Shown: piece by piece, positions 24,194-35,134 of the stretch
How positions within the stretch are numbered: position 1 is the stretch's first letter
Layout: every line of letters starts with the position of its first letter
Source: Heliocidaris erythrogramma
Taxonomy: Eukaryota; Echinodermata; Echinoidea; Camarodonta; Echinometridae
Assembly: GCA_025617745.1 (NCBI GenBank)
Contig: CM046853.1
Coordinates: forward strand, 12,788,974 to 12,852,973
DNA length: 64,000 bases
Direction: 5' to 3'
Made by a program: the position numbers and the translations under genes
Notes under the pieces: model-generated
Database searches by the model: none
Seen by the model: only the letters and a program-made list of their open reading frames with translations
Told to the model about the DNA's origin: nothing

Positions 24194-25747
24194 TAGGAAG
24201 GAAATATATACAGTGTATGAATAAATAAACACGGGAAAGGAAGTTGTACATGTAGGTCATTGTTTACAAAGGTATAGAAAGAGAATGTTTAAGAGAATCA
24301 GAATATGAGGTTAATTGAAAAGAAAAGTCTAAAGTAGAAAAAAAAGAGAAATAGGAAACTTTCAAATGTAGGTCATGAGATCATCATTATTAGTTGGAAG
24401 GTTTGGAGATTAGAAAAAGAAATTGAAATATTCACAAAAGCTGGTATTGTTCAGAATACTCTTGACTCGGCTGCAGAATGCTGTCTGTTTAGTCTTTCAA
24501 TATATACAACCCTGGATTTTCTGCGATTTGACCGAAAGAAAGTCGGTTAGATCGGATCCCAACTGGTGCAAATTAAATTATTCCTGTATAGCAGGTGTCG
24601 ATGGATTTATTTTAAAATAACTCCAAATTGGTGCCAACTTTGGAGTTGATGATACCTAATGTCTCTCTTGGCAGTTGTTGAGCTCTGTTTGGAGCTGTGT
24701 CATGTAATCATCTCTTTTGACTGATGAACATATTAATAATTAGCTTGTATGTAGCTCATCTATCCAGTCATCAAAATACATATAAGAATGGGGATGAGCC
24801 CACCTGTTTTGTGACAAGATGTTGTCTGCCATATTGACATGTTTTTCATTAGTTGTAGACTATGAGTATTAATAGAACTTAATGAACAATTGAACATGTT
24901 AGCATCTTAAAGTCTGGCTCTAATTTAGTATTACTTAATGTTTAATTGAGTCTTAGTCTATCAAATCAGTTATATAAACTACTTGTGCAAGGGTATATTT
25001 GTACCCATGAAAGACCAATTTAATCTCAAAGCAAAAACTTTTTTTATCAGAATTTCTTTAAAAGTAAAAGTCATGTGACCTTACAATTGGATATCTACCT
25101 CCTACCATTCCTTCTAAAATCAATTATTTTTATATGACTGATAAAATGTTCATTTCAGTGGACAAAAAAAGCCTCAACTGTTAGTTATTGTGTTTCTTTA
25201 TTGATTTATTTTCACAGAATTACATTATGGGACAAGATAACACTGCTGTTATTTTTGTTGTTGATATAGTTTGATGCCTCTTTAATGCTACATATATGCA
25301 TGTTCTATGGAAACTTCTTGCAAGTCCATGATAATTGTGGGAATATAAGTACCAGTAACATGATAATTTTCGCAGAATAAATGGTCATTTAAGTGAAACT
25401 GTTATTTGAGTGCAATTCCTTTGCATCACCGAATGCTAGAAACTTGCTAAATACATGGCTACTGTAATTGATGATTACTTGAAGGAAAGTATGACAAACA
25501 TGTCTTCAAGATAAATTCTTTGGGCAATACTTTTTATTGATCTGAATGAACTGTAGGATGCAAACCAATGCAAAAGATCTGTTCCAAAAATTTTCAAACA
25601 CAAAGAACAGGAAAAGGAAGAGGGCGTAGCCACAAAGATTATGAATATGAAATTATTGTGTCTTCCTATCCCTGTCTACATCTCTTGTTCTCTTTTATAT
25701 GATTGTGTAGTTTAATTAATATAGGTTTCTGCCAAAGGGGTTTAGAT

Positions 25748-25778
25748 TTTTTTTTTTTTTTTGGGGGGGGGGGGGTGG
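25748..25778 (+). repeat. T run followed by G run
   Basis: About 16 T followed directly by about 14 G. Confidence 0.9.
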
Positions 25779-26271
25779 AGGGACAAAACAACTTTTGTTG
25801 CAGAGTAAATGTTATTTTAAAAGCAATTCAATTACCAATCTACCCATCTAATTCCCAAATGCAGGAGCACCTTTCCTTATAGACCACCACTCGTCCTTGC
25901 ATAAAAAAAACCTTGTGATCAAATTGATATAGATAGCATCAGTATCTAAATTTGTAAAGAACTTGCGAGTTGAGGGGAATCAAATTAACCACAGAAAAAA
26001 AATGAACCGGAAAGAGCAGAAAGAGGGTGACGCCACGTGAGAATAGCCAACCATTTATATTATTTGTCTAATTTTATGGTGTGGTTTACCGCCATACCAT
26101 TAGATCTGGAAATGGGTTTTAGAAGGATAATATCTGAAAACGATTCAAATCAATGGTTTTAAAATGACTTATTCAAAATTTCTTCTCTTCATGTGAAATG
26201 TGTAGTTGCTTCTATTATTTTATCATTTTGTTTAATTTGTTCGCATCTTGCATACAGTTGTATTGTAACTA

Positions 26272-26538
26272 CACTAAAGGAAAAAAGAAACTTATAAAAG
26301 TTCAAGAGATCACCAAATTAAATTCTCTGCATGGAAATGTACCAAATTTGGATATAATGTTGATTCAATGCATGGCTTTAAATGACAGTCAATAACAAAA
26401 AGTTTTCTTCAATGCCACAAAAGAAATGTGCACTGAAACAAAGGACTCTCTAATCCCAAAGTCACAAAGATAAACTGCAGTCTTGTACACCATATGCATG
26501 TCAATGAATGAAACAAAAGAATTTCAAAAGGGATTTGC
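26272..26538 (+). repeat. Left terminal inverted repeat of the Tc1-type element
   Basis: A 267-bp arm, from CACTAAAGG to GGATTTGC. It is reverse-complementary to 26820-27086. Confidence 0.92.
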
Positions 26539-26800
26539 ACCCCTCGAGCAAGAGGATATTGATGTTCTGCCATGGTTCGCCCGTTCACCAGACCTTTCCC
26601 CAATTGAACATCTCTGGGAAGAGCTTGGTCGACGTGTGTCAAGGCGTGACAATCAACCCATCAATAGGGAGACGCTCATTGCAGCACTGCAAGAGGAATG
26701 GAACAATGTTCCCCAGGCTACCATCGCGAATCTGATCGGAAGCATGCGAAGACGGTGTACAGCTTGCCAGCAAGCTAGAGGTGGACATACTGGCTATTAA
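26539..26800 (+). pseudogene. Tc1-type transposase C-terminal fragment
   Basis: The frame contains DVLPWFARSPDLSPIEHLWE, the block around the last catalytic glutamate (E of SPIEHLW) of DD34E Tc1 transposases. It is followed by a normal C-terminus: LGRRVSRR, then LIAALQEEWNNVPQATIANL, IGSMRRRC and GGHTGY, and a stop. The DNA-binding domain and both upstream catalytic aspartates are missing, and the open frame extends upstream only into the inverted repeat, so the apparent methionine is not native. No stop or frameshift occurs within the surviving part. The usual form has WPARSPD; here W-F-A-R. The fragment cannot catalyse transposition, though the element could be mobilised in trans. Confidence 0.88.
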
Positions 26801-26819
26801 TCTGTTTGGATATGAACTT

Positions 26820-27086
26820 GCAAATCCCTTTTGAAATTCTTTTGTTTCATTCATTGACATGCATATGGTGTACAAGGCTGCAGTTTGTCTTTGTGACTTT
26901 GGGATTAGAGAGTCCTTTGTTTCAGTGCACATTTCTTTTGTGGCATTGAAGAAAACTTTTTGTTATTGACTGTCATTTAAAGCCATGCATTGAATCAACA
27001 TTATATCCAAATTTGGTACATTTCCATGCAGAGAATTTAATTTGGTGATCTCTTGAACTTTTATAAGTTTCTTTTTTCCTTTAGTG
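26820..27086 (-). repeat. Right terminal inverted repeat of the Tc1-type element
   Basis: A 267-bp arm from GCAAATCC to CCTTTAGTG, matching 26272-26538 in inverse. Confidence 0.92.
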
Positions 27087-27514
27087 TATAATTTTTCGTG
27101 AAATCAAGATTTTCTTGGTAAGGAACAGAAAGAACCAAAGAAACCAAGAAATAATGTAAATGTTTTACTATCAAGCCATACTAGTACTCTTAATCAAGCC
27201 ATACTTCTGACTTCGAGTAATATACCAGACTGTTAAGATGGATTTTCATCAGCCATTTCTAAATAAAGTTCATTGTTCTCTTTGAAAGATTTTGAATATC
27301 TCTATTAGCAAACTACCCATATCTCAAGGGTCATTTGTTGCTATAAAATAATCAGTAAACTACAATGCAAGAGGAGTCAGATTTCTTTTTCGTTTGGCCC
27401 CCATTCCCTGAGGATATTTGAGTTGAACTATTTCACTTTTCTTATAAAGCCCCACATGCAACTCTTGCTGCAAGGCTTCTCCTGTGTTCCCTTTTTTCCA
27501 TTCTCTGAACTTCT

Positions 27515-27533
27515 CCCTCTCTCTCTCTCTCTC
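27515..27533 (+). repeat. (CT)n microsatellite
   Basis: A pure CT dinucleotide tract of about 19 bp. Confidence 0.9.
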
Positions 27534-27612
27534 ACCATGCATTTCTGTATCACCATGACTTCCTCTCTTCCACCCTCTTTTCAGCTCCAACTATCATTTA
27601 TCCATGCTTTAA

Positions 27613-28277
27613 AGGGAAAGTCCACCCTGATTATAAGTTGGTTTTAAATGAAGCAGAAAAAATTAAAGAAACAGATCAGTGAAGGTTTGAGCAAAATCCA
27701 ATGAGAAATAAAGTTATGAATTTTTGAAGTTGTAATCAATCAAACACAAATTGGCAACTCTGTGACTCTCTTGCGAGCTCCTCTCCCATTTGCCCTGTAC
27801 CCCAAAAATAATGAATTTCTGTTTCTCTGAAGAAAATATTCAATCATACATGCAGCTTAGATATAGTCATTGCTTATGTTTTTACACAAAACTTGTATGA
27901 AACAAATTCATTCCTTCATTAAAAACTAAAAAAATGAAAATTTATGAAATTTCCTGTACTAAGCATATGGGAGAGGAGCTCACAAGATACGTCACAGAGT
28001 TGCCAATTTGTGTTTGATTGATTACAACTTCAAAAATTCATAACTTTCTTGTTTCTTTAGATTTTTCTCAAACTTTCAATGATCTGTTCCTTTAATTTTT
28101 CTGCTTCTTTTAATATCAATCTGTAATCAAGGTGAACTATCCATTTAAGTGCCAAGATTATCAAGACTCCCATTTCCTCAGCTCCAACCTTAGCTAAACT
28201 GATAAAACAAGTCCAGACAAGCTTATCCCCATTACCATCCATTCTCCCAAGGCTTATAATCAGGGTGGACTTTCCCT
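27613..28277. mobile_element. TTAA-flanked fold-back element (MITE) 3, with a doubled right terminus
   Basis: The left end, AGGGAAAGTCCACCCTGATT, follows TTAA (27609-27612). The right end is its exact inverse before TTAA (28278-28281), with at least 28 bp perfect. The arms share long inverted blocks around GGCAACTCTGTGAC and GGAGAGGAGCTC. A second, diverged right terminus (AGGTGAACTATCCAT then TTAA at 28145-28148) lies 130 bp inside the outer end. Between the two termini is the 102-bp repeat whose inverted copy is at 9791-9894. Confidence 0.85.
28151..28252 (-). repeat. Inverted copy of the 9791-9894 repeat
   Basis: It runs from GCCAAGATTATCAAGACTCC to ATTCTCCCAAGG and lies between two right termini of the MITE at 27613-28277. 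Confidence 0.85.
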
Positions 28278-28281
28278 TTAA

Positions 28282-29114
28282 GTCAGGGGTCACTTTTTGT
28301 GTGGTTATATACCCTTAAAGTCCAAGCTGGACTTTAATTTGCCTTTTGGCCTTGTATTGAGGTCCCAGGTTTAGAGGGTCTTAGCAAGTTCGGATGTAAT
28401 ATGAGGCTTGAATTGGACATCTATATCCTTGCACTTCTAGGCGGCCTCTGCCAAAAGAAAAATATTGGTACTGGTTGACCATGAGTGACCCTCCCGAAGA
28501 TTCCATCACCATGGTAACTCATCTCTGGAATTTTTTTGTCAGTATGGGATAGATCTTGGTGGCCACATTTTGGATTGAAAACACACAGGCTGTTGCTCCT
28601 GAAGGCAAGTGGCAAAGGTATTTGTGAACATGTGAAGATTTGTGATATTTTGATGGGAAATTGCACTCCAGGGCTATGTGGTCTGAAGATATTTTGTTTT
28701 GGGAGTACTTTTTTAACAGGCCATTTTATCAAGAGAGAAGGCCTCAGCAGTGTATATTTCAGTCACAGTTTTGTATACATCCATTGTGAATATGACAGAA
28801 AGAAGAAAATTTTACTCAATATTGTGAGTGAAAACTTTGAAAGGTATACATCAGTGAGATGGAATTGTAGATGTACTGCCTTACCAGATATATATACATC
28901 AAGTGCAAAATTAAATTTTTTGAAGTTAGGAAAAGGGGCTGTACTTTGGTGGTATTCTAATATGGCTGTTTCTAGCAATATTTTATCTTGTTAGTTGGAC
29001 TACAAATTACTAATTCTACAAGTAAAACAGACAAAATCCAAGCCAAATTACCGCACAGAGATTCTTGTCTGAAACTAAAGGCCTACTGTACTATATATGG
29101 CATAGGCCAGTGTG
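28282..29114 (+). other. Non-coding intronic DNA
   Basis: The longest open frame (28536-28994) shows no recognisable domain, signal or homology by eye and has the composition of translated intron. No element boundary is seen. Confidence 0.45.
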
Positions 29115-29134
29115 TACATGTAGGCCTACATGTA
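29115..29134. repeat. 20-bp perfect palindrome
   Basis: TACATGTAGGCCTACATGTA is fully self-complementary. It combines the two palindromic words (TACATGTA, AGGCCT) that recur through much of this window. Confidence 0.95.
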
Positions 29135-30599
29135 TGATGTACATACATGTACTGTATTTTCTGGTTCTGTCAAAAGTTCCTGAACACCCTGTCCATGGTG
29201 TGAGTGACAAGAGCAAGTGGTTGAGATTTATGGCCAGACTTTGTGGCTCCTGAAGTCTACAGGTAGTCACCTGACCTGTTTGACCTCAGCTGACCTGACC
29301 TGAGGTCATGAGGAAACCTTGGATGGATTGTCTTCCCTGCTGGGTTCTTGACCAAAGTCCAATCCTCCCATTTTTTTCTGCAATTATATCTCAAACATTT
29401 GAGGTTTATTGTAGAAAATATCCTCACACAGAAATCAATCCATTGCTGCAGTTGATGATTTAAATATGTAATTTGTGATAATAGTGCATGTGCCCTTGTA
29501 AGTCCCCAATTTTAACTACCATTGTGGTCAGAATGTCTCTGTCAGTAAGTTTTTAATGTTTAGTACAGTTACATATTACAGACAGATTTCTGAAAACAGG
29601 AGGGATCATTTACAGGAAGTGGTAGACTATTTTAAAATAGTCTATTTTACTATGTCATAAAATGGATGTTTCTTCCAAGAATGAGTACCAAGCATCTCCA
29701 TGTCTAGAAATCCACCTTTTCAAGTATAAGAAGTATTCATACATTTCAAATTACATTTCAAATATTTAACCTGCCCTGAAATTCAATTTAAGTTTGAATT
29801 AATAGTGCAGGTATATTAACTCCTTTGCCCAGAACAGAATGGAAACTTATAGTGATAAAACCATTTCCATTGATGTAGCATACATCTCCTTCGTGTATAG
29901 TCTGACTTTCTGAAATTGTATAGTTTCTTAAGTTGCACTGTTGCTATATGAAGCGGAATGTTTTTATATTTTTCATACAAAAAGTGCCATGGTTCTAAGT
30001 TACTTCTAGAGAATTTAATGATTACAATGTCGCAAATAGGGAGTGTGGATTGTAGATCCAAATATTTTCAAACAATCGTCCGACAATCCACTTTACTTAG
30101 TGCGTAAGAAGATTTGGATGAGACTTTATGACAGACAGGTTTGATCCGAGACAGTCTATCCTTTAATTCCTTCAAGGATCCCCCACTTTACTGGAATTTG
30201 GAGCAACAAAGAGGTATTGACGATCAATAGTAATCAATTAATCTGCTATTTCCCTTTCTCTTCATGATTTCATGCTGAAAGGGATATGGCGGCATGGGGC
30301 TGACTATAGGTGGTCTCGGAATAGGGTGTGAAACTGTTGGCAGCTATCTTACTTTAAGTACCTTGGAGTATCCACAAATAACTCTTGAAGGCATGTTGTC
30401 ACAACTATGTCTAATGATTCACTAGCAATAAATAGCTTGAAGATAAGCCTAATTATCTTATTTATCTGTTAAAACATTAGCTTCTACCAGTAAATCTGAT
30501 GAAATAGGAGTGATTGCATTATGATTTTCATATCACATTTACAAGCTTGTGAAACATTGGTGTGTCATTATCAATGCTTAAAAACATAAAATCACCAGT

Positions 30600-30880
30600 G
30601 ATGTCTAAGATCTCCGGTCGACTTAAGTATTCCAAAGGCAACCAGTGGGGAAAGGAAACGAAACGTGCCGCAAAATTCACCGCTTGCAGACCGTGACACA
30701 TGTCCCGCGCCAAGCTGCCCAGCAGTGGCGGTCACGCCTCTGAGCATGTTTACCCACTTGATGAATAGAGAACAATAGTAATGTTTGCAAACGAGTATTG
30801 ATAATCCTACCCCAATAAAAGCTAATCTTTCCATTATGGATTACATAATCCATATGTCTCCTCTTTAATGACACGAGTTT
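30600..30880. promoter_or_regulatory. Candidate intronic regulatory element
   Basis: A locally CpG-richer patch (about 30612-30740) is followed by clustered motifs: forkhead-like TGTTTAC (30747-30753), Sox-like ACAAT near 30772, TAATCC (30802-30807), and a palindromic pair GGATTA-CA-TAATCC (30838-30851) of the type bound by Otx/Pitx-class homeodomains. These motifs are short and can occur by chance. The call rests on clustering and on the contrast in base composition with the surrounding intron. Confidence 0.3.
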
Positions 30881-31101
30881 ATCTTTTCATCAATATTATC
30901 TGAAGCGTGTTACAGGAACCGAACAGATTGATAAATAAATAAAATCCTTCTCTTATGAAAGACATATTTGGTCTTTCTAAAAGAGCAGTGGTTTTGTTGC
31001 AAGTCCTAATGAATACTCTGTGACTTTCTGTCAAATGGAATTGTTGTACTTGTCTTTATAGTAATCAGGACCATTAGGTTAGAGTCGATTGATTTGATTG
31101 A

Positions 31102-31242
31102 CAGGGGCGGATACAGGATTTTCTGAAAGGCGGGGCGCATTTCTGAAAGGGGGGGCGCACACTGAGGAACCCTCCGTTTGACGAAGCCAAACGGCCATCT
31201 AGGGGGTCTGGGGGCATACTTTATCAGACAAAACGGGGGGTG

Positions 31243-31287
<45 letters not shown>

Positions 31288-31298
31288 ATCCGCGCCTG
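31102..31298. mobile_element. Small element with 5-bp target duplication, containing a C39 tract
   Basis: The left end, CAGGGGCGGATACAGGATTT, is preceded by ATTGA (31097-31101). The right end, GGATCCGCGCCTG, is followed by ATTGA (31299-31303). Termini are imperfect inverted repeats (CAGGGGCGGATAC against CAGGCGCGGATCC). The interior has GGGGCGCA phrases and a long C run. A related sequence with a G run lies at about 61960-62090. Superfamily unknown. Confidence 0.7.
31247..31285 (+). repeat. C39 homopolymer after G-rich lead
   Basis: GGGGGGTGGGGG is followed directly by 39 C. The true length is uncertain, since such tracts are prone to sequencing and assembly error. Confidence 0.85.
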
Positions 31299-32131
31299 AT
31301 TGACTAGGAAGGAAATTTGGATGATAGAGAGCATGTTGTTGTCAGCTAGTGTTAAGTAAGCTGGACAGTTAGGTGGCAACTTTTTCAGTGCTTCATTTGA
31401 TCAGGGCACTTGCAGCAACATGTACATACATTTCTTTGGATATTTCTTTGAATTTTGTTTTCTGAATTATGCATTGGCCTATATGAAATGCAGGTCATTT
31501 AAGTGAGTATGATTTATATTGTTTCCTTTCATTCTTTCTCATAAGTGTTATTAGTTCAAATGTCCATTTAAGGTTTTGGATACCAATATTGTTTCATCTT
31601 TCTAATGGAACGCTTAACTCTTTATCCTACAGGCCATATACTTCAACTATTCATGCAGATAAACTGTATTGACATTTTTTCGACGCTGATATCTCTAATG
31701 AAGTACTGGGCAGCCTTCAATCTTTCATTATTGGTTTGAGTGACTGATTGGTCTTTAATTTGTTATTCAAGCTATAACTAAGATGGCTGAACTTCGTGGT
31801 TTTCATGATTGAGTGCAAGATAAATAGATATTGTAAGCAGACCAAACTGAATTGTGAACTTGGACTAGTAAGTGTAAATCAGTTTCATAAACAAACTTCA
31901 ATCAAGGTTATCCAAATACTCAAATGATTTGTCAGTCAGTATCCTATTTTGGGGTTTGAGGACATCTTTTATCTTCATGCACGAAACAGTTTTGTTCAAA
32001 TTTTAGTTTTATTGGACATTTATATGTAGGTCACCTAGAATATACAAATGTCCATTTTTATCTAACGGTATAGATATTCAAATTGCCGTAATTAGGCAAA
32101 ATTCTCAACTGGTCATTTGGAGGAAATATAG

Positions 32132-32216
32132 ATATCGTGTGTTGAGAGCCAGAAGGGCGTTAACTTGTATGTTTTAACACAGAGTTAACGCCCTTCTGGC
32201 TCTCAACACACGATAT
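32132..32216 (+). repeat. Hairpin family, copy 2: perfect 34-bp stem
   Basis: Bases 32132-32165 pair without mismatch with 32183-32216 around a 17-nt loop (32166-32182). The stem includes GAGAGCCAGAAGGGCGTTAA. The loop-proximal strand (AACACAGAGTTAACGCCCTT) is conserved with copies at 11671 and 41925. All three are in the sense direction of the plexin gene. The size (85 nt) is like a small-RNA precursor or a minimal inverted-repeat element; which one cannot be told from sequence alone. Confidence 0.9.
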
Positions 32217-32823
32217 GTAGTATGAGTATATCACAAGAACGTTTGAAATGAACACACAGTGCAAACAGTTATTGAAACATGTTTACTTTGGTTGATAAAA
32301 ATTAAAAGAATATTCTAGATTGACAGGCTATGGCATAAGAATTTGCACAGCATACATGAATACTCATTTTTAGTTTAAAATGGAGAAAAAAGTGTTTTAA
32401 GGGTAAAACTAAACTGTTAAACATTGATCAGTCTTTTTATGCACAAGAGGAAAATGAATTCCACTGTACAGAAACACTTTAGAAGGAAAAGTCAGCATTC
32501 TTCATGTGCCATGAATGCAGAAATGTTTTTATTCATAGAAGTCCCTCCCTATGGAATGGGATTATCAGCAAAAGTAGAAAAAAAATGGGAAATCATAAGA
32601 GGGAAATTCCAGTAAATTTTATAATGATTCTAAATGGGGTTGTGTATAACCTCGATTTAGAGTTCGCTGTCTTCGCTGTCTGACGCCAGGGTACAATAGT
32701 GTCCAGTTTGCATTTGGGCTCAAGCCAATGCCAGCTCCAATGGGCCATCTCCGCCCTCCATTCAAACCACAGTTTGTGAAAAGAAACGGCCTACTGATTT
32801 CGGAGAATGAATCAGAGAGAATG

Positions 32824-32843
32824 GAAGAGAGAGAGAGAGAGGG
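32824..32843 (+). repeat. (GA)n tract
   Basis: A GA dinucleotide tract running into GGGGG. Confidence 0.9.
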
Positions 32844-33101
32844 GGAAGAAAGGTAAAGAGAATAAATTCCTTCAAATGTAGATACTGAAAAGCAAAGATT
32901 TGTACACTGCATGTTTTGTGTTAACAGAGATACATGTTAATAGATAAAGAAGGGAAAAAGAGGGTATGGGGGAAGTGTACATTGGAGGAGTTATCCCCCT
33001 ACCCACAATACATGATGTGATGATGCAAGATTGGGTTGAAAGAAGAGAGGTCCTGCTGGGAAACTGAAAATAACTTTGAATAAAAATTGAGAGAAAAAGA
33101 A

Positions 33102-33124
33102 TGAGAGAGAGAGAGAGAGAGAGA
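33102..33124 (+). repeat. (GA)n microsatellite
   Basis: A pure GA dinucleotide array of about 22 bp. Confidence 0.9.
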
Positions 33125-33299
33125 CTGGGATGGGGAGAGGTAGTGATAGAAATATTGCAAGAGAGAAAATTATGACAACTTGAAGTCGATTGCCAGACAG
33201 TCCTTATGAAAAAATTGTCTGTCTCAGAAAGATCTGAAAATTGGCCAGAAGAATTGAATTTCCATTCATAATTCACTGTACACTCGTCAGGAGACATTT

Positions 33300-35130
33300 A
33301 ATACTTGGGTTCAAGCAGGGGTCTGTCATTTGGGGATGGTGCCAGAATTGTAAAGATGAACAATGATTTGAACAATCTTTGATCGTATGGATGAATTTAA
33401 CTGCAGGCAAGGCAATGAATAAGATACAATGACAAAAAAAACAACCCAAAACATTTGAATGAACTTTAGGACACAGGTGCATCTAGGACAATGCAATCCA
33501 AAAGCACAAAAAGTTTGACAGAAAATCATTAAATTTTATGTCTTTGTAGCCATCAGATATGAAGGGAAAAGATAACAGAATGAAAGCAAGTTAAGAAATT
33601 TAATGACAGGCAGGTCTATTCTAGTGCTGCAAGGACTTGATACATGAAATAGGTATAAGGTAGTCTGCTTTACATCAGTGCTTATTCTCTTCTCTTTTTT
33701 CCAACTCTTAAGAACTCTTAAGGTTTAACAAAAGAAACTTAACTTATGTTTATTGCAATAAGGCTAATGTTATTTCGCTGTAATATGATGAAATGCAAAA
33801 TACATCAAAAGGATTGATTCTAAACTCATTATTGAAACATTAAATTTGTTCTGCTTTGTAATAGCCTTGTCAAGGAGGGAGAAGTTTACTACACTGGGAA
33901 ACACATTATAGGCAATTGTGAAGTTGAAACTGCTTTTTTTATTGGAGATTGGATACAGAGTGTATGATTCAAAATGTTTGATGGATCATAATATATTAAT
34001 AGCTTGGATAGGACCTCGTAAATATTTGACTTCATCATGACTAAAAAGCAAATGACCTACCAAGAGAGAGAGAAAGAGAGAGATCCTAATGCATGAAAGG
34101 TGATGACCGCAAAAACCCACCCAGAGGCATGCTTGAAATGGTGTATGTCGCAATTCACTTGGAGTCTGATATTGTTCTCGAAATTTCCGTGATCTATGAA
34201 AAGATAGGGTTTTTATCATTTTTCGTTCTTTGAAAAAGGTGAGGGTCCTCGGGGCTATTGGTAGAACAGCAAAAGGGGAATCCAGTGTAGGAAGTATGGT
34301 CCATAAAGTCTAAATTGTAAGGCTATTATCTAGAGAATAGAAGCAAACCACTTTCAGATTATTCCAGACCCACGTTGGCCTTCATTTTCACTCAACAAAT
34401 TTGCAGTGATAGTTATTATATTATTGTACATAGAATGATTTTTCCTTTTTTTTTTTCATTCTCTCTTTAAAAAGATGCTGTTACAATATTTGCCCCCTTC
34501 AATGAAAAGTGAGATGAATAGATATAATGGACTACTCACTTAGCGCTGTGGTAATGATTGATAGGGGTATTGGTAGGGGGTCACAACCACGTTCCCCTCA
34601 TTTCATCGTATCAAGAATTTGAATTGATAGCAAGTATTATCAAAATTATGTTGTAGTCTACAGGTGGAAACTTGTTATTGTAGCATTAACAGTAAAGTGC
34701 GAAGGTTGTCATGGTGGTGCATTGAATAGAATTTGTGATTATTTCCGGTGACAGAGCTGTAGATAAGAACACTGGTAAGTCAGTAGTTTGTATGTTCAAA
34801 AGCACTATTCACAAAGCTGATTACTTTTTGAAAGTTTTCATTAAAAAAAATTGTAAAATGTTGTGACGCAAAGATGATTCGGAAGGCCAATTTATTGCAA
34901 CCATTTGTTGAAGGCATTGGAAATCATATTCATTCATATTAGAAATCATTTTGGATTGAATGAGTTGTAATTTTATGATCAGAGAAGTGTTCTTGATAGC
35001 TGTATTCATCTGAAAGCCTTGTAATTGTGAATATCATCATAACTGGAATGAACATGTCATATTGCATCCTTCAAAAGTATTCTGCTTACAACTTTTGGAT
35101 TTCCAATTTATGTTTAACCTTTCTCTACAC
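33300..35130 (+). other. Non-coding intronic DNA
   Basis: No supported exon. A (GA)n tract lies near 34062-34082. A donor-like CTGGTAAGT at about 34771-34779 has no convincing partner acceptor. Confidence 0.45.
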
Positions 35131-35134
35131 TTAA

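Larger units (their letters stand above)
26272..27086 (+). mobile_element. Tc1-type element with 267-bp terminal inverted repeats
   Basis: The element starts CACTAAAGGAAAAAAGAAAC after TA (26270-26271) and ends in the exact reverse complement before TA (27087-27088), which is the TA duplication expected for the Tc1/mariner superfamily. Arms 26272-26538 and 26820-27086 are each 267 bp, with only two differences that I found by eye (near 26470 and 26480 in the left arm). The 281-bp centre holds only the C-terminal part of a Tc1-type transposase. The near-identity of the arms suggests a young insertion or arm homogenisation. Confidence 0.92.

Noticed and set aside
26639-26932. Minus-strand frame across the Tc1-type element
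   Set aside because: It is a shadow of the transposase fragment plus the right inverted repeat.
28536-28994. 152-codon open frame on the + strand
   Set aside because: No recognisable domain, no start context or splice signals, intron-like composition. Kept as non-coding.
30528-30834. Overlapping minus-strand frames
   Set aside because: They have no recognisable domain and overlap the candidate regulatory patch. GC-richer DNA has fewer stops by chance.
34664-34774. Possible exon with donor CTG/GTAAGT
   Set aside because: The only nearby acceptor (GTCTACAG) lacks a pyrimidine tract, and there is no coding signal or partner.
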